64,000 bases of DNA. Origin: Symbiodinium natans (taxonomy: Eukaryota; Sar; Dinophyceae; Suessiales; Symbiodiniaceae). Below, piece by piece: positions 55,601 through 62,362 of the stretch. The notes beneath the pieces were generated by a model, which saw only the letters and a list, made by a program, of their open reading frames with translations, was not told the DNA's origin and made no database searches. The number at the start of each line of letters is the position of its first letter. The first letter of the stretch is position 1. The translations under genes were made by a program, and so were the position numbers. The stretch spans positions 359,501 through 423,500 of the forward strand of contig CAJNDS010002187.1 in assembly GCA_905221605.1 (NCBI GenBank), read 5' to 3'.

Positions 55601-56541
55601 GCGTACGGTGGTTCCTCCGCTACACCGACCCTGCCTCGCCCCCAACCCTCAACCCTCAACCCTCAATCCTCAAACCTATAACTATAACCCTCAACCCTCA
55701 GCCTTCAGCCCTCAGCCCTCAGCCCTCAACCCTCAACCCTTCACCCGCAACCCTCAACCCTCAACCCTAAGCCCCTTCGTGTAGCATAGGAATTCAGAAC
55801 GGAAGGCCCAGTTGGACCTACTAGGGTGGGGGAGGGCTGGGCCAGAACCCTAAACCACACCCTTTAAACAGGGTTTCGGGTTTAGGGTTTAATTCGGGTT
55901 TAGGGTTTGGGGTTTAGGGCTTAGGGCTTCGGGCTTAGGGCTTAGGGCTTAGGGCTTAGGTTTTAGGGTTTAGGGTTCAGGGTTCAGGGTTTAGGGTTTA
56001 GGGTGAGGGTAAGGGTTCCATTCCTCGAGTCCAGTGTGGTTTTAGGATCTTGCCGAGGGTTCGGCTTGGAGTGTTTTGGTAGACACATCACCCTAACGTG
56101 ATCATCCCTGGGTCCCTGGGCTTATATAACCATAATCCCAACATCCCCCTTGAAATTGAATAGGCCCTGTCTCGACAAAAACCCTTAACATAAATGTAGA
56201 ATATACTGGTTTTATAGGATACTTGCCAATACATGTACAATGTGCTAGTTTTATAGGATATTTGCCCCTTGAAATTGAATAGGCCCTTGGCCGCCATCAC
56301 GCTGAATCCCCGACTCGTTGAGATGTCTTTGGAGGCCCTCGCAAGCCCTAAGTCCCCAACCCGAAGCCTGAAACCCGAAACCCTAAAGCCTAAACCCTAA
56401 TCCTAAACCCTAAATCCTAAACCCTAAACCCTAAAACCCTAAACCCCAAACGGAACTCAGGTGGAGAACATCATGCTGGAGGCCGACCTCACGGGCAGCG
56501 GCGACATCTCCTACGAGGCCCTCAAAGGTCTTGCCCGCTAG
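31360..56541 (+). CDS. Calcium-dependent protein kinase (CDPK), ~31 micro-exons
   Basis: Gene-level entry; the exons are listed separately. Joined in phase they give the full CDPK order: Gly loop (VLGSGYNGQ), FAVKGF lysine, DHPH..VARLVDVYESE, QLALVMECM, SGGELF, QMLLAVNYIHS, VHRDIK-LENFLYE, LIDFG, CGTLAYVAPE, CDLWSLG, LLFGYMPFSG, the C-lobe, RLTAEDALKHAFI, the regulatory junction (SALVDFGQASSFRRACLSMM-AWSLTNEER) and four EF-hands, ending ALKGLAR-stop. CDPKs phosphorylate Ser/Thr targets upon Ca binding and occur in plants and alveolates. Coding is about 5% of 25.2 kb; exons are 18-81 nt. The N-terminus upstream of DDYVVLKK and about 14 residues between DFG and CGT are not resolved. EF1 has a canonical loop (DEDKTGAIKIWE). 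EF2 lacks the loop Gly. EF3 and EF4 lack the acidic residue at position 12 (Asn, Ala). Resolved donors: 14 GC, 10 GT, 2 GA. Confidence 0.9.
31893..31920 (+). CDS. CDPK exon 2: VYEARGKTG
   Basis: Acceptor CCTCAG|GTC; follows YNGQ as expected. The donor is probably GTGGCA, but the phase to exon 3 is off by one base, so the 3' edge is approximate. Confidence 0.7.
33164..33212 (+). CDS. CDPK exon 3: ATP-binding lysine
   Basis: FAVKGFKLVGVPKDKR; the AVK lysine is the catalytic beta-3 lysine. GT donor GTCCGG; phase 0 to exon 4. Confidence 0.85.
33582..33614 (+). CDS. CDPK exon 4: alpha-C helix
   Basis: DELEAECEIFL; contains the alpha-C glutamate. Acceptor CATGAG|GAT directly after a C17 tract; GC donor GCCACC, and the next exon also begins GCCA. 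Confidence 0.85.
33900..34110 (+). repeat. CCCTAAA/CCCTGAA array in a CDPK intron
   Basis: Pure CCCTAAA flanks a six-unit run of CCCTGAA (34029-34070). Confidence 0.9.
34367..34384 (+). CDS. CDPK exon 5: 18-nt micro-exon AMDHPH
   Basis: Acceptor GCCGAG|GCC; GA donor GACGGG. Completes FL-AMDHPH-VARL. Confidence 0.75.
35237..35269 (+). CDS. CDPK exon 6: VARLVDVYESE
   Basis: Acceptor CCCAG|GTC. The GA donor GACCAGCC nearly repeats the start of exon 7 (GACCAGCT). Confidence 0.85.
35440..35469 (+). CDS. CDPK exon 7: hinge DQLALVMECM
   Basis: Acceptor ATCAG|GAC. The 3' junction to exon 8 needs two extra bases and is not resolved. Confidence 0.85.
36649..36681 (+). CDS. CDPK exon 8: SGGELFARVQK
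   Basis: Acceptor TTGACAG|G; GT donor GTACCA; phase 2 to exon 9. Confidence 0.85.
36779..36945 (+). repeat. CCCTAAA then CCCTGAA array
   Basis: About ten CCCTAAA units followed by twelve CCCTGAA units. Confidence 0.95.
37467..37503 (+). CDS. CDPK exon 9: LKRFTEQAAADA
   Basis: Acceptor GGCAG|G; GC donor GCGAGG. Lies 18 bp after a CCCTAAA array. Confidence 0.8.
38253..38392. mobile_element. MITE-like palindrome (family 2), copy b
   Basis: CTTGGGGAGGTTCATGGTGC at the left, AAGTACCATGAACCTCCAAG at the right; lies in the CDPK intron before the QMLLAVNYIHS exon. Confidence 0.85.
38620..38656 (+). CDS. CDPK exon 10: alpha-E helix AYQMLLAVNYIHS
   Basis: Acceptor CCCTCAG|GCA, 35 bp after poly(C)24; GT donor GTGTCT. 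Confidence 0.9.
39025..39105 (+). repeat. CCCTAAA array in a CDPK intron
   Basis: Eleven perfect heptamers. Confidence 0.95.
39235..39386 (+). repeat. GGGCTTTGA nonamer array
   Basis: About eleven GGGCTTTGA units grading into GGGCTTTCA; open in several frames, hence artefact ORFs (ALRALRALRA). Confidence 0.95.
39831..39852 (+). CDS. CDPK exon 11: catalytic loop VVHRDIK
   Basis: 22 nt; carries HRD (catalytic Asp) and the loop Lys. Acceptor ATAG|GT; GC donor GCCGGG. Confidence 0.9.
40073..40121. repeat. TA/CATA microsatellite
   Basis: Seen directly. Confidence 0.9.
40699..40794. mobile_element. MITE-like palindrome (family 4)
   Basis: Arms GGGATGTTCCCCCTTACACT and GTATAAAGGGGAAAATCCC flank an inner palindrome (AACAGTCC / GGACTGTT). 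A partial relative is at 31707-31840, interrupted by TTTAGGG repeats. Confidence 0.8.
41135..41193 (+). CDS. CDPK exon 12: LENFLYE...LIDFG
   Basis: LENFLYEKPESNYLKLIDFG: the catalytic-loop Asn and DFG Asp are present. Acceptor CTAAG|G; GT donor GTCCGG. Confidence 0.95.
41235..41437 (+). repeat. CCCTAAA/CCCTGAA/CCCCAAA array
   Basis: Includes about fourteen consecutive CCCCAAA units (41293-41390). Confidence 0.95.
41452..41480 (+). CDS. CDPK exon 13 (tentative): GFWISKLW
   Basis: Resembles the expected GFSKIW after DFG, but has no AG acceptor. A second piece reading TTEMALA (41528-41548) resembles the NTKMAAS that should precede CGT. Boundaries unresolved. Confidence 0.35.
41783..41888. mobile_element. 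MITE-like palindrome (family 5), copy a
   Basis: Left arm TATTTCCCAAAATTAGGGGT, right arm CCCTATTTTCGGAAACCCCC. Copies: 63701-63796 and, in the other orientation, about 54557-54645; diverged relative at about 50200-50282. Chance translations (ENRGTLFGGPF) recur in all. Confidence 0.8.
42098..42252 (+). repeat. CCCCAAAAG nonamer array
   Basis: About seventeen units. Confidence 0.95.
43000..43031 (+). CDS. CDPK exon 14: CGTLAYVAPE
   Basis: Activation segment and APE motif; acceptor CTGGAG|GC; GC donor GCCGGG, the same donor hexamer as exon 11. Confidence 0.9.
43335..43475 (+). repeat. TTTAGGG array
   Basis: About nineteen heptamers; in a CDPK intron. Confidence 0.95.
44022..44067 (+). CDS. 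CDPK exon 15: VLDQNYTAQCDLWSLG
   Basis: Subdomain IX start (DLWSLG). Acceptor CTTGAG|GTC (one G offset); GC donor GCCCGG. Confidence 0.9.
44739..44791 (+). CDS. CDPK exon 16: VTVFILLFGYMPFSGNE
   Basis: Starts 15 bp after an eight-unit TTTAGGG run; acceptor CCCGAG|GT; GC donor GCACGA. Confidence 0.95.
44863..44992. mobile_element. MITE-like palindrome (family 2), copy c
   Basis: Left CTTGGAGTTCTGAACCAA, right TTGGTTCATAAGTACCATGA...; in a CDPK intron, 70 bp after the subdomain IX exon. Confidence 0.8.
45017..45108. mobile_element. MITE-like palindrome (family 2), truncated copy d
   Basis: It has the right arm (AAGTACCATGAACCTCCAAG) and middle but no left arm, directly after copy c. Confidence 0.75.
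45724..45755 (+). CDS. CDPK exon 17: DKQISDIKHGR
   Basis: Acceptor CCACAG|GAC; GT donor GTCTGC, phase 2. Confidence 0.85.
45975..46175 (+). repeat. CCCTAAA array
   Basis: About 27 heptamers, among the longest in the window. Confidence 0.95.
46503..46533 (+). CDS. CDPK exon 18: FTVKPHKWDS
   Basis: Acceptor TGGCAG|G; GT donor GTGGGG; the next exon also starts GTG. Confidence 0.85.
46563..46652 (+). repeat. TC microsatellite serving as polypyrimidine tract
   Basis: (TC)n with TCTG and TCAG interruptions, immediately upstream of CDPK exon 19. Confidence 0.85.
46655..46708 (+). CDS. CDPK exon 19: VSHIAQDFVKRLLVVKP
   Basis: Preceded by an ~90-bp TC-rich microsatellite that ends TCTGCTCAG, a strong polypyrimidine acceptor. 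The 3' edge is uncertain (donor near CAAGCAAGG). Confidence 0.9.
46985..47113 (+). repeat. CCCTAAA array
   Basis: About eighteen units; further arrays follow at 47197-47320. Confidence 0.95.
47557..47605 (+). CDS. CDPK exon 20: TDRRLTAEDALKHAFI
   Basis: End of the kinase domain. Acceptor CTGCAG|C; the donor is probably GC (GCTGCA or GCAGCC). Confidence 0.9.
48827..48865 (+). CDS. CDPK exon 21: linker AKREQLTNDVNNE
   Basis: Acceptor ACCAG|GCC; GT donor GTTGCC; phase 0. Position and phase support it more than its variable sequence. Confidence 0.65.
49385..49495 (+). repeat. CCCTAAA array
   Basis: Fifteen units, 45 bp before CDPK exon 22. Confidence 0.95.
49541..49603 (+). CDS. CDPK exon 22: autoregulatory junction
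   Basis: VSALVDFGQASSFRRACLSM plus Met; the FxxASxFRRAxLxMM signature of the CDPK junction helix. Acceptor TCGCAG|GTG; GT donor GTACGG. Confidence 0.95.
50302..50364 (+). CDS. CDPK exon 23: AWSLTNEER to EF-hand 1
   Basis: AWSLTNEERASVREAFIQMD plus Glu; EF1 entering helix. Acceptor CCCGAG|GCA; GC donor GCTGGA. Confidence 0.95.
50967..51005 (+). CDS. CDPK exon 24: EF1 loop DKTGAIKIWEFKK
   Basis: Acceptor GCCAG|GAT; GC donor GCCTTG. Confidence 0.95.
51645..51698 (+). CDS. CDPK exon 25: VLEDKCRIKSEEATKIFQ
   Basis: EF1-EF2 connector. Acceptor GGGAG|GTT; GC donor GCACCG. Confidence 0.9.
52161..52208 (+). CDS. CDPK exon 26: EF2 ALDTTQTDEIHYSEFL
   Basis: EF2 loop lacks the central Gly (Asp instead). 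Acceptor TGCCAG|GCC; GC donor GCCTGC; the next exon begins GCC too. Confidence 0.95.
52272..52455 (+). repeat. CCCTAAA array
   Basis: About 26 units after EF2 exon 26. Confidence 0.95.
53053..53100 (+). CDS. CDPK exon 27: AAMVSTRIALHDDLLL
   Basis: EF2-EF3 connector. Acceptor AGAAG|GCC; GT donor GTGCTT. Confidence 0.95.
53665..53816. mobile_element. MITE-like palindrome (family 6)
   Basis: Ends CTAAGGGTAGTTTCGTGATC and ATGTGACTACCCTAAAC are inverted; internal GGGTATATAAGG repeats. A shorter relative is at 52620-52682. Confidence 0.7.
53840..54040 (+). repeat. CCCTAAA array
   Basis: Ends 28 bp before EF3 exon 28. Confidence 0.95.
54069..54113 (+). CDS. CDPK exon 28: EF3 ATFKRFDKDNSGRIT
   Basis: Lies 28 bp after a 14-unit CCCTAAA array. 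GC donor GCGCGA. Confidence 0.95.
54557..54645. mobile_element. MITE-like palindrome (family 5), copy c
   Basis: GGTACCCTTTTCGGGGGTCC ... AAGGGGGTACCCCCC; lies between CDPK exons 28 and 29. Confidence 0.7.
54968..54985 (+). CDS. CDPK exon 29: 18-nt micro-exon VENLRE
   Basis: Acceptor GCAAG|GTG; GC donor GCACAG; restores RIT-VENLRE-VLGETFEG. Confidence 0.9.
55025..55128 (+). repeat. ACCCGAAA octamer array
   Basis: About thirteen units directly downstream of the VENLRE micro-exon. Confidence 0.95.
55409..55435 (+). CDS. CDPK exon 30: VLGETFEGN
   Basis: Acceptor GGCCAG|GTC; GC donor GCTGTC. Confidence 0.9.
56461..56541 (+). CDS. CDPK last exon: EF4 and stop
   Basis: VENIMLEADLTGSGDISYEA followed by LKGLAR and TAG. 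Acceptor ACTCAG|GTG. Telomere-like repeats lie on both sides (to 56450 and from 56552). Confidence 0.95.
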   Translation: MENIMLEADLTGSGDISYEALKGLAR

Positions 56542-56551
56542 GAGTGGGTCT

Positions 56552-56610
56552 AGGGTTTAGGGTTTAGGGTTTAGGGTTTAGGGTTTAGGGTTTAGGGTTT
56601 AGGGTTTAGG
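56552..56610 (+). repeat. TTTAGGG array after the CDPK stop codon
   Basis: Nine heptamers starting 10 bp after TAG; any 3' UTR would have to include or precede it. Confidence 0.95.
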
Positions 56611-57006
56611 GCACTTGTCAAACCTTTGGGTGGTCCTTTCTATCAGGGAATCCTTCTATGTGGGGGTTTGATTTGGGGTACCCCCTCATTTTCATTTTCG
56701 TAAACGTCCAAGCTTTGGGATTGGTACCCTTTTGCCCCTTTTGGGTTCCGAGTTCCTTCATCAAACAAACCAACCCCAAGAAGGATACCCTTATCATGAA
56801 ATGGTTACTGGCCAAGGAGCAGTTCTCAAGTAGCATCTTAGCGGCAAGGCTGGGTTTGACATGAGTGAGTGTTAAGGCTCTTTGTGCTGGGGATCTTTTG
56901 TACCTCAAGCTCTTAGTCCTGGAGAAGTTTTCCTTAAACCCCAAACCCTAAACCCTAAATAAAGCCCTAAACCCTAAACCCTAAACCCCAAACCAAAAAC
57001 CCTAAG

Positions 57007-57180
57007 CTAGAGCGAGCTGCTGGTGCTGCCTTGGCCAGCAGCGAGCGATACCGTGTGGCGACAGTCCACGGCAAGCCCGAGCGAGCAGGCGCCTTGAGGA
57101 TGCGAGGGGCCGGAGGGGGCGGTGAGCGCGGTCCACGGATGGAAACGTCGAATCCGCGTGCCAGCGACAGGCTGGCCTGA
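57007..57180 (+). CDS. Possible terminal exon, unknown protein
   Basis: Open from an AG (57006) for 57 codons to TGA: LERAAGAALASSERYRVATV, then Gly/Arg-rich. GC-rich and unlike the surrounding repeats. No family recognised; the minus strand is also open here, so coding is uncertain. Confidence 0.3.
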   Translation, partial: LERAAGAALASSERYRVATVHGKPERAGALRMRGAGGGGERGPRMETSNPRASDRLA

Positions 57181-57639
57181 AAGAGAATAGCCCCAAGCCC
57201 TCGGTTTTAAGTTAGGCTTCTCCATCCTTTAGGATTTACGATTTGGGATTTTTGCCTGGATTTAGAATTTAGGTTTAGGATGCAGGATTTAGGGTTTAGC
57301 CATTTCTGAACCTTTTTGGGCTTCTCCTAAACCCGCCAAGGTTGAGACGTGGGTGGGCGGGTTGGGAAAGAGCATTAAACCTGGGCGCACACCACAACAC
57401 ACGTCCCGCGCGGTGGTGTGCGCGGAGCAGAAGAAACCTTAAACTCTAGATTTTAAGGGCTTCGCCCGTGTGCGCCAGCGCATGTTGGGCTTGGCTTCCA
57501 AAGCGAAACTTGGTAAAGCCAAGCAGCCAAAGCGTAAGAAAACTGGTTTCGGACGACGACGGCAAAGGAGGTTTAAATAAACTGAGCACACGCGCACAAG
57601 CTAGGTTTAAGTAAATTGCAGATAATGTAAACAGCGGAC

Positions 57640-57905
57640 CGACGCGCTTTCTGAAGCCAATTTGGGCCTTCTGAAGCCAAATTTAAGCCTTCTGAAGCCA
57701 ATTTGGGCAACTTTGAGCCTTCTGAGCCAATTTGAGCCAGTTTGAGCCTTCTGAAGCCAGTTTGAAGTGGGCCAATTTGGGCTTTCTGAAATTTGGGCCA
57801 TCTTGGCCTTCTGAAGCCAAATTGAAGCCTTCTGAAGCCAATTTGGGCCTCTGAAAGCCCAATTCCTTCTGAAGCAAAATTTAAGCCTTCAGAAGCCAAT
57901 GTTCA
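57640..57905. repeat. Degenerate CTTCTGAAGCCAATTTGGG tandem
   Basis: About thirteen irregular units of 18-27 bp. Minus-strand translation gives FRRLKFGFRRPK / ASEGLNLASEG; I read it as non-coding. Confidence 0.85.
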
Positions 57906-58037
57906 AAGGGCTTCCAACAAAAAAGCGCCTAAACGCACAAAGCACGTGACCCGACAAAGGAAGCAAGGCCGAAACACGCAAGTCATAAACGCATAACAGC
58001 GTTGTTTTAGTTTTGAGCGATGGCGCGGTAATCGTTC

Positions 58038-58104
58038 ATTAAAAGGCGAACGTAAGGTACCCGGCTGCAGAATATGCCCATTTACCTTACGTTCGCCCTT
58101 AATG
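58038..58104. repeat. Long inverted repeat (palindrome)
   Basis: Arms of about 22 nt (AAGGCGAACGTAAGGTA / TACCTTACGTTCGCCCTT) with one mismatch around a 23-nt spacer. Half-copies follow at 58145-58175 and 58195-58225, spaced by GACTACAGA-type motifs. Confidence 0.85.
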
Positions 58105-58539
58105 GAAGAATTGCAGAAGCGGCTTTACTTGAATGACTACAAAGGAGGCCCATGCACCCTGGGTTCGGCGTCATTGAAGGACTACAGAATCCGTCCATGT
58201 ACCTTAGGCTCGCCTTAATTGAATCACCAGGACTACAGAGGCAGGGAGTACCTGCGCAAGCCGACAGCCCGGATGCCGTGCTGTGGAGTTCAGAGCATCT
58301 CCAGAATCGCCGAGGCGGCGACGCATCATGCAAAAGACCTGCCCAGACTATCGCACGCAGTGCAATGAAAAGGGACGCCGTCAGCGATCGTTGGGTTGCT
58401 GCTTTGGCTTTGATTTGGCGATCCGGAAGCACTGCTCTTTGTGGAACAACAGTCTTCCTCGACCCTCACGAGTTGTGAACATGTGCTAGTAAATAAGTAA
58501 TTAATTTTATGAACAAACAAGCAAATAATTAAGTAAATA

Positions 58540-58670
58540 ATTAGAAATATATATATATATATATATGTATATACATATATGTATGTATATACTGTATATA
58601 TATATATGTCACATATATACATATTTATAGATAGATAGACAGACAGACAGATAGATAGATAGATAGAGCT
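58540..58670. repeat. TA and GATA/GACA microsatellites
   Basis: TATATA to 58600, then GATAGATAGACAGACAGACA. Confidence 0.9.
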
Positions 58671-58711
58671 ATACGTCTATACGTCTTGCTGTTCCAGCTT
58701 GCCAGATTTCG

Positions 58712-59731
58712 GTGTTATCTTGTCCGAAACTCATTGCTATCACTTCGCGATCCCTGCCGCAGCATTTTTCTAAGGCAGCTGCGATCCAGCGAAGGCAGCA
58801 AGGACGCCTTCCAGTACGTGTGTGCTGGGCCGGGCATGCGCTAGCTGCAACGATCCTCATTCTTACTGGTGCCTGTGAGGCCGTCAGCTGCAAGGACTTC
58901 GTGAAGTCCTTCGGCTGGAATCCCTTCTACCAGCAAGATGCGCAGGCGGGGTCGCATGGCCCAGTTCGCCGGAGCGGTTGCAGCCGAGTCCTGCCGTTCG
59001 GTCTACGTCGGCAATGCCCCGAAGTGAATGAGCCGTCCTTCCCCAAACGTCATCTTGGGGCCCCGGGCGGCTTTCCGGTACAAATGGTGCGAGAACGAGT
59101 TGCTGGCGTGGCCCTCACGGGTGGGACCGGTGTTCGCCCACCCTGGTCATCAGGAAGGTGGCCGTCGGCGTGCTCGTGCCGCGGCGCGGTCCACGTGCAC
59201 GTCGAGGCTCGCTGGACGCCTCTTTCACCACTTTGGGGGGCTCGTGCCCAATGCCTTCGGTGGCCTTCGTCAGCAAGCCAACGTGCACATTCGAGATATC
59301 CATCGCCGGGTACGATGGCCTTGCGGTCGGGGCTGCTGCGGTCACCTCGCCAGAAGCTTCGGCTGGTCCTAGAGGGCTTCGCCGCCTGTTCTCCGACGAC
59401 ACGGTGGTGTGGTCTGATCCGATCAGGCGCGGCCTGGCCTTCCAAGTTCAGGCTCTTCAAGAAAACCGACGTGTCGAAACTGCGAGCTGCTCTGAAAGCC
59501 GCCTTCCAGAAAGGAGCGGGGGAGCGTGAAAACAAGAACGTGCTATGGAGATCCTCCCGATACAGGGAAGCGGCTCCGTTCTCAGTTTCATCAGGGATGG
59601 AACGAGGAGTCTCGCATCCTGCTGCGTGCTGCGCGAGCCTGCAGGAGCAAAAACACGTCAACGCGTCTACGCTGCTTGCTTCCTGGCATGATCCGGCAAA
59701 TTTGATTCGGACTCCTCGCAGGACCATGTAG
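58712..59731 (+). CDS. Long ORF of doubtful status
   Basis: 339 codons in a GC-rich block free of telomere-like repeats. Composition is Arg/Ser/Ala-rich. Two other frames and the minus strand are also open for 115-225 codons, which lowers confidence. No domain recognised. It could hold a real gene with frame breaks or one exon of a plus-strand gene. Confidence 0.25.
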   Translation: MLSCPKLIAITSRSLPQHFSKAAAIQRRQQGRLPVRVCWAGHALAATILILTGACEAVSCKDFVKSFGWNPFYQQDAQAGSHGPVRRSGCSRVLPFGLRRQCPEVNEPSFPKRHLGAPGGFPVQMVRERVAGVALTGGTGVRPPWSSGRWPSACSCRGAVHVHVEARWTPLSPLWGARAQCLRWPSSASQRAHSRYPSPGTMALRSGLLRSPRQKLRLVLEGFAACSPTTRWCGLIRSGAAWPSKFRLFKKTDVSKLRAALKAAFQKGAGERENKNVLWRSSRYREAAPFSVSSGMERGVSHPAACCASLQEQKHVNASTLLASWHDPANLIRTPRRTM

Positions 59732-59891
59732 GTCGTATAGCACGCGTGCAGGCATGCAGGCCCGGCACTTGTAGCTGGGCCACGGCGGGCAGACAGCTGC
59801 GGTGTTTTCTGTAGGGGCTTGGTGTGGGGGGGAGAAAAAGGGGGGGGGGAGGGGGTAACAACGTCCGTTCATATGGCGACCCGGCCCAAAA

Positions 59892-60175
59892 CACCGGTAT
59901 TTCCAGCATTTTTGCTTCTCTGTACAGCGTAATTTCAGCGCAAGCATTTGTGACGTTTCTGGAACAAGACACGCAGCCACAAGCGTTCATGCCTTTGGCA
60001 AACAGGCCAATAGCACTGGTATGTACAGCATATTTGCTTTTCTGTGCACCACATACTGCACAAAGATGTTTGATGTTCCTGGAACAAGACACGCAGTCAC
60101 AAGCTCTCATGCCTTTGGCGAACATGTCCAAAACACAGGTATTTACAACATTGTTACTTCTCTGTACAACATAAG
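59892..60175. repeat. ~121-bp tandem repeat, 2.3 copies
   Basis: Units start at 59892, 60014 and 60134 with CAC(C/T/A)GGTAT; all share CTGGAACAAGACACGCAG and CATGCCTTTGGC. Confidence 0.9.
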
Positions 60176-60717
60176 CAAGAGGACGTGCAAAGATTTGGAC
60201 TCGCGCAGCTTCCTGCAAGAGTTCGCTTGTCTTCTTCTTACTTTTACTGGTTCACCTTTAGGATTCTTGCAAAACCCCCAAAATGAGGCAGACGCAGGAA
60301 TAATTCTTTGTGATGAATCTTTCGCTCAGTCTTCGCATCTTTTTACTAATGCGTTCACATGCAAGTTAAGGTTGTATTTCGTACGCCAAGAGACGCGGGC
60401 TTTTACCATTCACATCTGTCACTTGTTACGTTCATGATCACGTTTACTTCGTAGTAATTCCTTGTCATGTTCTCTCTTCACTTCGTTCTTAATTATAATC
60501 ATATGTCGTTATTACGTACAAGAGAATACAATGACAGAACAGCCCTAAAAGCCTGGACTTGGAGGTTTTCGGGTGGCGGGGTTCCTGAAACCACGAAAGC
60601 CTTAAGGGGCCACCCTTTTGGCCTTTGAACCCCTGAGCCCCTCTTAGGGGCCCTTTTGGAGGTTTTCTTGGCATCCGGTACACCCCACCCCCAAGCCCTG
60701 AACCTGGCACTCAGCAG

Positions 60718-60753
60718 GAGTGGATACAGTACCTGCGTGCCGGAGTGACGAGC
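60718..60753 (+). CDS. Exon-like segment, gene C: EWIQYLRAGVTS
   Basis: Acceptor CAGCAG|GAG and GC donor GCCCGC; phase 0. It follows the same junction style as the CDPK exons. Protein family unknown. Confidence 0.35.
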
Positions 60754-61206
60754 GCCCGCCCCTTACGTCTTGGGTGGGGGCCATTGGGGCCTTGCGAGGA
60801 ATCCCTCAACTCGAGACACTGAACCCCGAAGCCCCAAAACCCCGAAACCCTAAACCCCTGGTCCTCAAACCCTGACACCCTCAAGCCCTTCAATCTCGCT
60901 TTTTTGTGGAGCAGAAAGGGCTTGGGAGTTCTCGGATCACGGCCCAGGGTGCTTGCTCAGAGGTTACTGGGAGGAGTTAGGGCGCTCTAAAGATTGAACG
61001 ACTTCCCATGGCGCGCGTCGCCAGGAGTTTGGTCCTCGGGTTCAGGGCAGGAGTTTGTTCGAAGGCGTCTACGGCAGAGATCCTCAAACTTCTCTAAACC
61101 CTAAACCCTAAACGCCGTGGCACGCCTTAGGGTTTAGGGTTTAGGGTTCAGGGTTCAGGGTTTAGGGTCTAGGGTCTAGGGTTTAGGGTTTGGGGGTTCC
61201 ACTCAG

Positions 61207-61269
61207 GAAGCCCACGCAGAGATGGCAGCCAAGCTGATTGACAACCGCATCGCGCCCGACGATCCGAAC
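61207..61269 (+). CDS. Exon-like segment, gene C: EAHAEMAAKLIDNR...
   Basis: After ACTCAG it reads EAHAEMAAKLIDNRIAPDDP then NR; a possible GC donor follows. Good codon character, flanked by telomere-like repeats. Family unknown. Confidence 0.4.
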
Positions 61270-61314
61270 AGAACGCCCGGGAACCCAGCTGGGAGGAAGC
61301 CTTTGCGGAGTGGC

Positions 61315-61610
61315 TTAGGGCTAGGGCTTAGGGCTTAGGGCTTAGGGCTTAGGGCTTAGGGCTTAGGGCTTAATTAGGGCTTAGGGCTTAGGGCTTAGGG
61401 CTTAGGGCTTAGGGCTTAGGGCTTAGGGCTTAGGGCTTAGGGCCTAGGGCCTAGGGCCTAGGGCTGAGGGCTTAGGGCTTAGGGCTTAGGGCCTAGGGCC
61501 TAGGGCTTAGGAGGGTTTAGGGCTTAGGGCTTGGGGCTTAGGGCTTAGGGCTTAGGGCTCAGGGCTAAGGGCCTAGGGCTTAGGGCTTAGGGCGCAGGGC
61601 TTAGGAGGGT
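61315..61610 (+). repeat. TTAGGGC/CTAGGGC heptamer array
   Basis: A homogenised telomere variant (TTAGGGC), with CTAGGGC subruns. Confidence 0.95.
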
Positions 61611-61820
61611 TTAGGGTTCGGGGTTTGCTTCGATTTTTTCTGTATCGGAAGGAATCAGCAAGTAAAGTACCAGCCCTCAGGACGCGGCAGCCCAAATTCT
61701 GAAGTAATGGCGTGAAGTTTAGCGCCAGTTATGTTTGGGGTTCACCCATGAACCCAAACCCTATGACCCTATGCACCCTATACCTTGCACACTCTAAACC
61801 TGGATGGAACCTGTGGATAG

Positions 61821-61877
61821 AAGAGCAGACAACTTCGCCAGGATCGCGGTGCGCTCCAGCAAGAAGGTGATCAAGGC
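61821..61877 (+). CDS. Exon-like segment, gene C: RRADNFARIAVRSSKKVIK
   Basis: After GGATAG; GC donor GCGAGT. Family unknown; it may belong with the two segments upstream. Confidence 0.4.
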
Positions 61878-62239
61878 GAGTCGTCCGTCTGGGGATGGGT
61901 TCTGCCAAAGCGTCGCATCCCCTCAACCCGAAACTCCTCCAACCGCAAAACCCTCAACCCTAAATCCTGAACTTCCTAAGCCCCCCAAACGCTAAATCCC
62001 AAAACCTAAGTCCCAAACCCCAAACCCCAACCCTAAGCCCCCCTTACCTCACCTAAAACCCACCACTCTGAACCCCTGAAAAACCGAAACCCAAGACCCT
62101 AACCGTCCTCACCCCGAGACCCTAAGGCATAAGCCCCTACATCCCTTCGCCCTTTGCCTTCCAGCATGCCACAGAAGCCCCAAACCCTAGATCCTAAGAT
62201 CCTAAACCCCAAGGCCTGAACCCTAAACCCGAAAAACCC

Positions 62240-62362
62240 AGAACCCTAAACCCTAAACCCTAAACCCTAAACCCTAAACCCTAAACCCTAAACCCTAAAC
62301 CCTAAACCCTAAACCCTAAACCCTAAACCCTAAACCCTAAACCCTAAACCCTAAACCCTACT
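62240..62362 (+). repeat. CCCTAAA array
   Basis: Seventeen perfect heptamers. Confidence 0.95.

Noticed and set aside
57573-57899. Minus-strand ORFs with ASEGLNLASEGPNW repeats
   Set aside because: A degenerate tandem with shifting period; frames break and no domain is seen.
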